Positions 8,846 to 16,000 of a stretch of 34,879 nt of DNA are shown piece after piece. Location: assembly GCA_011620135.1 (NCBI GenBank), contig WOZS01000006.1, forward strand, positions 1-34,879, read 5' to 3'. Origin of the DNA: Gammaproteobacteria bacterium (GTDB taxonomy: Bacteria > Pseudomonadota > Gammaproteobacteria > WOZS01). The position numbers and the translations under genes were made by a program. Each line of letters opens with the position of its first letter. Within the stretch, counting starts at the first letter, position 1. The notes below the pieces were generated by a model, which was not told the DNA's origin, made no database searches, and worked only from the letters and a program-made list of their open reading frames with translations.

Positions 8846-9703
8846 TCAGGTGGCCCACAGTCGGGGCGTACAAGGGGGGCGTCCCAGCACCAGCGGCCTG
8901 GCCAGTCGCCAGGCCTTCACAAACAGCGCCCTGGCACCGCGCAGGCTTGCTCCCAGATAGCGTATCACCACCAGCTGGTGGATGTGGGTTGCTGCCCAGC
9001 AGTGGTCGGGCTGTGGCGGGTCGAGCCCTGCGCGCAGCGCATTGAGCAGGCTATGGGCTGGGTCCCAGGCAAGCCAGGTGCCAAGAACCCTGGAAGCACC
9101 CAGGCCCCAAGGTGCTTCGAACAGGGGCGAGCCGCCTTCGAGGCGCATGATGTCCAGGAAGAGAACCTGCTGTGCCAGATCCACCTGCAAAGTATTGTGC
9201 CAGAGGCCACAGCTGAAATCCTCGCCGCTGCCCGGTCGCCCAAGGATGGTCAGTTCCCAGCCCATGAACATGCTGCCGGTTCCCAGGTGGATGTGGGTGT
9301 GCTGCTCCAGTTGCGCGCCGTCATAGAGGATCTGCTCGTGCGGTAACCACTCGAGACTGCTTCCAGTGGCCACGGTCAACTCCGTGCGTTGCCGGACCCG
9401 GCCTCCTGCGCTGCGGTAGACCTTGCCTGCAGCCGGCGTGGTCAGCAGCACGCCACAGCCCTCTGCCACCGTGGCCTCGAGATGCAGGCTGTCGCCGCCC
9501 ACCAGGCCACCCGGGGGGTGCAGAATGGCCACATGGCACAGGGCTTTTCCCTCGGGGTGGAAGGGCCGCAAGATCCTTAGCGGCCCCTTGTGCCGGTGGC
9601 TGGCCAGGATCGTCTCGCCATGGCGGCAGGCAAAATCCAGCGCAAGCCGCCCATCCTGGGATGGGTTGGCCGTCACTGGGTCATACCGCAAGGGGGGAGT
9701 CAT
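8846..9703 (-). CDS. ureD: Urease accessory protein UreD (UreH)
   Basis: A 285-residue UreD, the accessory protein that binds apo-urease and, with UreF, forms the tunnel for nickel from UreG. Recognisable segments are [40 protein letters not shown] (usual TTPGA-x-K-Y-R region), [16 protein letters not shown] and [14 protein letters not shown]. The start is ATG 9703, whose A overlaps the TGA of the upstream permease gene (TGATG). No Shine-Dalgarno sequence is present, so translation probably relies on re-initiation after the permease. Confidence 0.94.
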   Translation of the reverse strand: MTPPLRYDPVTANPSQDGRLALDFACRHGETILASHRHKGPLRILRPFHPEGKALCHVAILHPPGGLVGGDSLHLEATVAEGCGVLLTTPAAGKVYRSAGGRVRQRTELTVATGSSLEWLPHEQILYDGAQLEQHTHIHLGTGSMFMGWELTILGRPGSGEDFSCGLWHNTLQVDLAQQVLFLDIMRLEGGSPLFEAPWGLGASRVLGTWLAWDPAHSLLNALRAGLDPPQPDHCWAATHIHQLVVIRYLGASLRGARALFVKAWRLARPLVLGRPPCTPRLWAT

Positions 9704-10335
9704 CAGGTCAGGAGCAGGAGATGGAGTCCCACGGCCGATGCCCCACAGGCCAACATGGCACGCACGCTGGTGATGAGCCATGGCGTGCGCTGCTGCAGCT
9801 GGCGCAGGCCCAGGCCCAGGACAGCGCCAACGCCCAGCATGGCTGTGAGGACACCGCAGGCAAAGACCCCAAGGTACACCATGCCCAGCAAGGGATCATG
9901 CAGGGCCGGCAGGGGGGTGATGGCCAGCAGCGGGCCAGAGCCCGCGGTGCCATGCAACAACCCCATGGCCAGCGCCCCCCGTTTGCCCGCTGGTTGGCCA
10001 TGGGCGGACATGACCGGCTTCCTGGGCCGCTGGGCACGCAGCAGGCTCCAGAGAATGCAGCCACCCATCATCAGCAGCACCAGGCCCACCAGGTGATCGG
10101 CCATGCGGCTCAGGGTGATGGGCAGTGCGGTGCCCAGCAGCAGGACCGCTGCGCCAAAAACCAGCAAGGCGCCACCATGGCCAACGGCCCAATGGCTGCA
10201 AAAGCTCGTGGCGGCTTGCCAGCTGTGCCGTGGGCCTGTGAGGTTGGCCACGGTAAGCAGGTGATCCGGGTCCAGGGCATGGAGCATGCCCATGCCAAAA
10301 CCCAGCACCAGTATGCTGCTCGCCGCCGTGATCAT
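9703..10335 (-). CDS. Nickel/cobalt permease-like membrane protein (UreH/RcnA type)
   Basis: A 210-residue protein with about six hydrophobic segments. Its first helix holds HALDPDHLLTVANLTG (residues 19-34), a His-x4-Asp-His motif typical of nickel/cobalt transporters of the NiCoT, UreH and RcnA kind. A second family-like stretch reads MGLLHGTAGSGPLL. Being first in the urease operon and overlapping ureD by one base, it most likely supplies nickel for urease. The ATG at 10335 is chosen because it begins the conserved helix. The same frame is open for 62 codons further upstream without a conserved sequence, and no clear ribosome site precedes 10335. Confidence 0.82.
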   Translation of the reverse strand: MITAASSILVLGFGMGMLHALDPDHLLTVANLTGPRHSWQAATSFCSHWAVGHGGALLVFGAAVLLLGTALPITLSRMADHLVGLVLLMMGGCILWSLLRAQRPRKPVMSAHGQPAGKRGALAMGLLHGTAGSGPLLAITPLPALHDPLLGMVYLGVFACGVLTAMLGVGAVLGLGLRQLQQRTPWLITSVRAMLACGASAVGLHLLLLT

Positions 10336-10475
10336 GGGGGCTGCGGGGTGTTTGAATGGGCTGGAACAGGTTGGATCATGTGACGATGGCTGCCCATTTT
10401 GCCATGGGCCAGCAGGGTACCCAAGACCTCCACGATGCTGCGCACCGCCAGCAGTGCGGTGATGTCCCATGAAAA
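10332..10475 (-). other. Unrecognised open frame ending on the permease start codon
   Basis: A leftward frame open from just after a TGA at 10478 and ending with a TGA at 10334-10332, which overlaps the permease ATG as ATGA. It reads WDITALLAVRSIVEVLGTLLAHG and so on, a plausible helical sequence, and a GTG at 10445 is the first possible start. There is no good ribosome site. A frameshifted or truncated gene tail is as likely as a tiny coupled leader gene. I do not recognise the protein. Confidence 0.2.
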
Positions 10476-10559
10476 TCAGGATGGTGCCTTGCAAAGGTGG
10501 CAAAAGGGGGCCGCGGACCATATCGCATGCAGGAACTCCTTATGCTTTTTTGCGTCTTC

Positions 10560-10589
10560 ATCATGCGCGAAGCCTGGCCAGAGAGTCAA
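10560..10589 (-). promoter_or_regulatory. Putative leftward promoter of the urease-cyanase island
   Basis: Reading leftward, TTGACT (10589-10584) and CATGAT (10565-10560) are 18 bases apart, matching 5/6 and 4/6 of the sigma-70 consensus. Transcription would start near 10553, about 220 bases before the permease gene. It is the best candidate upstream of the island but the -10 element is weak. Confidence 0.3.
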
Positions 10590-10651
10590 CCCAGGTTCCC
10601 TGGGCATGGGCTGTCGCCTGCATCCTCTCCAGGATACCCAATTGATACTGG

Positions 10652-10678
10652 GCTGAGGCAGCGCCGCGCTGCCTCAGC
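10652..10678. repeat. Perfect 12-bp inverted repeat (stem-loop)
   Basis: GCTGAGGCAGCG (10652-10663), a CCG loop, then CGCTGCCTCAGC (10667-10678). The stem is perfect and GC-rich. There is no T-run on either side, so a classical intrinsic terminator is not supported. It could be an operator, an RNA structure or an insulating hairpin between the divergent units. Confidence 0.6.
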
Positions 10679-10695
10679 TGGGCGAGGCGCATCCC

Positions 10696-10860
10696 ATGGA
10701 ACATCTGGAATGGCTGGCCCAGGAGGTTCTGGGCTGGCCCGATGAATCAATGCCGGATGTCCCGCCAGCTGCCACCTGGGATGGCGCGGCGCTGAGCTCC
10801 CTGTTGCAGCAGACCTGGGGTGAGGGCATGGCCGCTCCCTGTCATGACTCGAGGCGCTAG
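10696..10860 (+). CDS. Possible small protein, 54 residues, unrecognised
   Basis: Begins MEHLEWLAQEVLGWPDESMPDV and ends in CHDSRR. It is acidic and rich in Trp and Leu (WLAQEV, ATWDGAALSSLLQQTW), with no membrane segment and no family I recognise. A GAGG element lies about ten bases before the ATG, and the stem-loop at 10652-10678 sits just upstream. The composition looks more protein-like than the other frames of the spacer, but 54 codons could be chance. Confidence 0.3.
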   Translation: MEHLEWLAQEVLGWPDESMPDVPPAATWDGAALSSLLQQTWGEGMAAPCHDSRR

Positions 10861-10960
10861 CTGCCGGCGCGGACCCCGAGACCATAGATGGCATGGCGCT
10901 TGCCCGGGGCAGCTGGCATGGTCCGCGCTGGCGTCTGGCGTATCGTATATAAATAGATTG

Positions 10961-10969
10961 TGCTACAAT
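10961..10969 (+). promoter_or_regulatory. Extended -10 promoter for the diguanylate cyclase gene
   Basis: TG-C-TACAAT (TG at 10961, hexamer at 10964-10969) is an extended -10 element with a hexamer one base off consensus, in a locally AT-rich stretch. There is no clear -35. A start near 10976 would put the ATG at 10972 outside the transcript, which supports translation starting at 11020. Confidence 0.45.
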
Positions 10970-11019
10970 CGATGACCGCTGTCGTGGTCAAGCACGATGC
11001 GTCCCTGTTGAGAGGCGCC

Positions 11020-12780
11020 ATGAATACCATGAAAACCGCGCAGCCTCTGTCCCGGTCGCGCTTCTGGGCCGGTAGCGGGCTGCATGTCACGATGCTGGTG
11101 CTGACGGTCGTGCAGGCGGCAGCCATGCTGCTGGTGTTCCGTGGCCGGGTCGCCCCCCTCTTGGCCGATTGGGCTCTATCGCTGGTTGCCGTCTACCTGT
11201 GCTGGCGTGCCGGAAAGGGCTGGCGCCTGGCTTTCTGGACCAGCAGTGCGCTCAGTATCGCTTTGACCGTGGAGTCCCTGGCTGCCCTGCCTGCCTTGGG
11301 CGCCGTCCGGCACATGGGGTTCTATCTATTCCTGCTGTACCACGTGCTCCTGATTGCCTGTCTGTGGCGCCTGCCGTTGCACCAGCGCCCGCGCATCTCG
11401 GCGGCCTTCTGCGGCCTGTTGACCCTGTTCACGGTCATGCTTTTCTTTTTTGTCTGGCGGGAGGGGCAAGCCAATCCGCAGGTCTGGCAGGAGAGGCAGG
11501 CCAACCTGCAGGCTGTGACCTATGGAATCTTATATCTCGCAGCACTGTGGACGCTGTCTCCGGCCATGGAGACGGCGCTGGCAGGGCGCGTGCCCATGGG
11601 GCGGTTTTTTGTCATCCTTGCTGTGGTCATCGGCTGGCTGGCAGCGGTGCTGAAAAGCGTGATGGCCCTGGGCCTTGACATGGCCATGCAGGATCTACGT
11701 CCCATCCAGGCCATGTGGCTGGCGGGCGATCTGCTCTTTGGCATCGGCATTTATTGCGAGGCCAGGAAGATCGACGTCCAGCTGTGGCCCTTCATGGCGG
11801 TGGGCGCCTTGGACATGGCCTGGATAGGCGGCCTGATGTCCCTGCGCTCTGCTCCTGGCCATATCTATCAGGTCTGGCTTTTGCTGGGCGGCGTGGTCGT
11901 TTTCATCTGTGCGCTGGGCGTGGCAAGAGGCTATGAGGAAGGGTTGCATCTTGCCCGCCGCCGCCTCGAGGGCTGGGTTGCCGTGATCGATGATCTGTCG
12001 AGAGCCGCTGATGAAAACGTCGATACGCACCGCAGCCTCGAGCAGGCCTTCATTCACCTGATGGGGTTTTTCCCTGGGCTGCTGGGTCTGGAGATCGTCT
12101 TCCGGGGTGGTTCCCTGTTGCTGGGCAAGGCTGCCGGCCATCGTGAGGTGCTGCGCGCCGAGGATGGCCGGCAGGTGGCGCTCTATGGCCTGGAAGACAA
12201 CCTGATGGCCAACGAGGGGATGATGCGGGCCGTCCGCCCCTGGCTGACCAATCGCCTGTGGGACCTGGCGGTGAAGCTGGAGTTGCGTGACCAGGTCTAC
12301 CTTGATCCCTTGAGCGGCTTGCTGAACCGGCGCGCCTATGAGGTGCGCTTGCCGGAGGTGTTGCGCCTTGCCCAAGCACAGCAGCGACCCGTGGCCGTGT
12401 TGATGGTGGACATGGATCATTTCAAGCGCGTCAATGATACCTGCGGCCATGCCGTGGGCGATCAGGTGATCCAGGCGATCGCCAAGACCATGCGCGCTTT
12501 TTTTCGCTCCGGGGACCTGGTGATACGCTGGGGTGGCGAGGAGTTCCTGGCGCTCATGCTGGGCGTTGACCGCGCCCAGGCCATGGAAAGAGCCGAACAG
12601 TTGCGCAAGGCCATCAGCGCGCTTGCCGTGCCGGCTGTTACCTGGCCACTCAGCGTTTCCATCGGGGTAGCCGGTGGCACTGTGCCCCAGGGCCAGGCAC
12701 AGCTCAAGCGGTGGCTGGAAGAGGCGGACCAGGCGCTCTATGCTGCAAAGCGCGCCGGGCGCAACAGAATCCGGGCCTGA
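11020..12780 (+). CDS. Membrane-bound diguanylate cyclase (GGDEF)
   Basis: A 586-residue protein. The first ~310 residues form roughly nine or ten transmembrane helices with no sensory family I can name. A cytoplasmic linker follows, then a C-terminal GGDEF domain that makes cyclic di-GMP from two GTP. The active-site loop is GGEEF at residues 505-509. The product-inhibition I-site RSGD is at 496-499, the correct five residues before it. Other signatures are DPLSGLLNRRAY, VDMDHFKRVNDTCGHAVGD and LYAAKRAGRNR. The enzyme should be active and feedback-controlled. The ATG at 11020 follows a GAGAGG site and fits the promoter position; in-frame starts at 10972 or 10960 would add 16 or 20 residues. 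Confidence 0.93.
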   Translation: MNTMKTAQPLSRSRFWAGSGLHVTMLVLTVVQAAAMLLVFRGRVAPLLADWALSLVAVYLCWRAGKGWRLAFWTSSALSIALTVESLAALPALGAVRHMGFYLFLLYHVLLIACLWRLPLHQRPRISAAFCGLLTLFTVMLFFFVWREGQANPQVWQERQANLQAVTYGILYLAALWTLSPAMETALAGRVPMGRFFVILAVVIGWLAAVLKSVMALGLDMAMQDLRPIQAMWLAGDLLFGIGIYCEARKIDVQLWPFMAVGALDMAWIGGLMSLRSAPGHIYQVWLLLGGVVVFICALGVARGYEEGLHLARRRLEGWVAVIDDLSRAADENVDTHRSLEQAFIHLMGFFPGLLGLEIVFRGGSLLLGKAAGHREVLRAEDGRQVALYGLEDNLMANEGMMRAVRPWLTNRLWDLAVKLELRDQVYLDPLSGLLNRRAYEVRLPEVLRLAQAQQRPVAVLMVDMDHFKRVNDTCGHAVGDQVIQAIAKTMRAFFRSGDLVIRWGGEEFLALMLGVDRAQAMERAEQLRKAISALAVPAVTWPLSVSIGVAGGTVPQGQAQLKRWLEEADQALYAAKRAGRNRIRA

Positions 12781-12981
12781 TGCCTCATGGCCCATTGCAG
12801 CACTTGATCCGGCGGCCTTTGGCCATGCCGCGATGCGAGACCTGGTTTGCCAGCCCACGGCATGGCCACGAAGCAGCACAGGGATACGGTCCGCTTGCCA
12901 GGGCCAGGCCCATCGGGTCACCAGGCGGCGCTACTCTTGCTCATTGCCTCACGGGTTATGGTGGCGATATGCCTGGTAGTG

Positions 12982-12990
12982 TGCTATATG
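12982..12990 (+). promoter_or_regulatory. Possible extended -10 promoter for the alpha-2-macroglobulin gene
   Basis: TG-C-TATATG (TG at 12982, hexamer 12985-12990) lies 28 bases before the ATG at 13018 and repeats the TGTGCTA core seen before the diguanylate cyclase gene. No -35 is evident. The 237 bp gap to the upstream gene makes a separate promoter likely. Confidence 0.3.
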
Positions 12991-13017
12991 CATGGCATGT
13001 TGGGCAGGGGTTGGCCT

Positions 13018-16000
13018 ATGACAAGGCGGGAACGGGTATATAAGGGTGTTTTTCTGGCCATGTTGCTGCTGCTTGGCATGGCAGCTGAGCAGGCATTCTC
13101 ACGATCCGATGAGGCGGCCGTCGCCCTGTTCAGTCCCCAGGGGGAGAGCCGGCAGGTGCATCAGGCCGTGGCGCGCTTTACGGTCCCCATGGTGCCATTT
13201 TCCACACCAGACCAGTCGCTTGAGCCTTTTTCGGTGGATTGTGCAGTCCCAGGCCGGGGTCGCTGGGTAGACCAGCGCACCTGGGTCTATCAATTTAAGG
13301 GCAACCTGCCGGGGGGGCAGCATTGTCGCTTCACGCTGCGCCATGGCCTGCACGACCCGGCTGGCCGGACGGTGGCTGGCCAACAAACATTCATCTTCAA
13401 TACCGGTGGCCCGGCCGTGCTGAATGTGACGCCCCGGGCAGTGAGCCGCGTTGCAGAGGATGACCATGGCTGGATCAATGAGGATCAGCTGTTTGTGCTG
13501 CAGCTCAACGCGCCTGTGGCGCCGGACAAGCTGGCTCAGCAGGTGCGCTGCGTGGCAGGCGGCATCGCCGAGGAAATCCCCGTGGCCCCCCTGGCTGAAG
13601 AGGCGCTGCGCCACATGCTGGCCTTCGAGGCTCAGGGCAACAGCGGCACGAATCCCGCCCTGTACCAGGCTTATCAGCAGGACAAAGCATATCCCGGCAC
13701 GGTGGTGGCGTTGCAATGCAAGCGCACCCTGCCAGCCAATGCCGAGGTTCAGCTCATCTGGCCTGCGGGACTGGCTGCACCTTCTGGCGTGGCTACAAGT
13801 GCCGCGCAGCGCCTCATGTTCAAGGTGCGCGAGCCGTTGCGCGCCTCTGTGCGATGTTCCCGGGAAAACCCCCAGGCCGGATGCCTGCCCATCGCCCCTA
13901 TTCAGGTTCATTTCACAGCAGCCATTCCCCTGGAGCAGGCCCGTGGGGTGGTGCTCAGGACCAAGGATGGCATGCAACGCTTTGCAGCCCAACTGCCCGC
14001 CTTGGGCGAACAGGCCGGGGCAGAGACCGGGGATGTCCCCCCCTCGGTCACCCAGCTGACCTTCCCAGGGCCCTTTCCGCAGCGCGCCATGCTGGCCGTG
14101 GCATTGCCCGATGATCTGCGGGACATCGATGGCCGATCGCTGGCCAATGCGGCCCGCTTTCCCCTGGATGTGGCGGTGGACCGGGCGCCACCGCTGGCCA
14201 AGTTCAGCACGGGGCGCTTTGGCATCCTGGAGCGCCGGGCAGGCGGCATTCTGCCGCTGACCATCAGGCACGTGGAGCAGAACCTGCGGGTGCGCCGGCT
14301 CGATGTGCCTGCCGCCGAGGCAGACGCGCTGCCAGATACCTGGCCGCAGCGCCTGTGGGCGTTTCTCGGTACGGCTGGTGTCCGCGGCAGCAAGACGATG
14401 CCGCGGGCGCTGGACGGCTGGGTACAGCAGATAGGCGGCGCTGGGAATGGTGCCAGTGAGGATGCCGACCGCGCCATCCTCAAATGGCTGGAGCTGCTTT
14501 ACAGGACCGATGGCTCCTCGGCGGATTCCTACCTGGAATACGAAAACCGTGACAAGCCATTGTCCTTGCTGCAGAAAGCAGCGCAGACCAGGACGCTCAG
14601 CGTGCCGCTGGACGATGTGGAACAGACCCAGGTGATCGGCATTCCGCTGCAAAAGCCAGGCTTTTATGTGGTGGAGCTGGCCAGTCCTGCGCTTGGGGCA
14701 GCCCTGTTGCCGCCGCCAGAGATCGAGCGAGGCGAACAGCCCCGCCCGCCCGGGCCCATGTATGTGCGCACCATGGCCCTGGTGACCAACCTGGCTGTGC
14801 ATTTCAAAAAAGGGGCCTCCAGTTCGCTGGTGTGGGTGACCACGCTGGATCGCGCCCAGGCGGTGGGAGGCGCCCATGTGGTGGTGCGTGATTGCCAGGG
14901 CGCTTTGTTGTGGCAGGGCACCACCAACACAGACGGGGTGGCGCTGATCCAGCAGCCCCTGCCCGATGCTGGCGAGAACCTGTCCTGTGCCGAGACCATC
15001 GGACACTACTACGTGAGCGCCCGCACCGCAGACGACATGGCCTTCGCGCTTTCCTCCTGGGAGGAGGGCATCGAGCCGTGGCGGTTCAACATGGCGTCTT
15101 ATGGTCCCATCGAGACCGATATCGCCCATACCATCGTGGACCGCACCTTGCTGCGCCCCGGTGAGACGGTGCACATGAAGCACCTGGTGCGCAAGGCGGT
15201 GGCCAAGGGATTGACCTGGCCCGTGGCTCCCCCAGGGAATGCATTGATAGTCCACCAGGGCAGTGGCGCTGTGGTTGCCTCACAAAAGCTCGAGTGGGAT
15301 AACGCGCTGGCGGCGCTGATGCAGTGGACCATCCCCGGGGACGCCAAGCTTGGCACTTATCGGATCGTCCTTACCGATGCCAGTGCTGCTCAATATGACT
15401 CTGATGCCCAGAGACTGGATAGCGGTTCGTTCCGGGTGGAGGCCTTCCGGGTCCCGCTGATGAAAGGCCAGATTGCCATACCCAAGACCCCTGTGGTGGG
15501 CAAGACACCTGTGAGCCTGTCGCTGGATGTGCGTTATCTGTCCGGGGGCGGGGCGGCCCGCCTGCCCACCGTGTTGCGCTGGGGTATGGAGGAGCGTGCG
15601 GTGAGCTTTGATGGGTTCGATGGCTTCACCTTTGCCAATGGCGGCGTGTCCGAGGGTCTGGAGCGTGCCGTGGGCGATACCCGGCCCCTGACGCTGGCCA
15701 AGGTGCCCATGCAACTGGACGAGCACGGCTCGGCCACGGTCTCTCTTGGGCCGATTCCGGCTGCCGAGCGTGCCCAGGCCATCCTTGCCGAACTGGAATA
15801 CCGCGATCCCAACGGCGAGGCGCAGACCGTCTCCCGCCGCATTCCCTGGTGGCCAGCTCCTGTGGTGGTGGGCATCAAGACCTCGTCCTGGCTGCCCCGC
15901 CAGGGTAGTGATCTGGGCCTGGAGGTGGCCACGTTATCACCAGATGGCCAGCCTGAAAAAGATGTCCCGGTGGTGGTGGAGATCTACCGCAGGCAGACGG

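Larger units (their letters stand above)
10336..11019. other. Spacer between the urease island and the diguanylate cyclase
   Basis: About 680 bp between two divergently transcribed units. It contains, left to right: an unrecognised frame next to the permease start; a leftward AAGGAG-ATG (ATG at 10528) opening a 50-codon frame with no recognisable product; a leftward promoter-like sequence near 10560-10589; a perfect 12-bp inverted repeat at 10652-10678; a rightward 54-codon frame at 10696-10860; and an extended -10 promoter at 10961-10969. No larger gene is visible on either strand. Confidence 0.5.

Noticed and set aside
12809-12829. Hairpin after the diguanylate cyclase gene (CGGCGGCC-TTT-GGCC-AT-GCCG)
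   Set aside because: The stem has a two-base bulge and no following T-run, so I do not call a terminator.
11695-12921. Leftward 408-codon frame over the diguanylate cyclase gene
   Set aside because: Antisense shadow, rich in His and Gln, whereas the opposite strand encodes a complete GGDEF protein with all motifs.
13099-15255. Very long (718-codon) leftward open frame inside the alpha-2-macroglobulin gene
   Set aside because: It lies fully antisense to a well-supported gene, has no family features, and long antisense frames are expected in GC-rich coding DNA.
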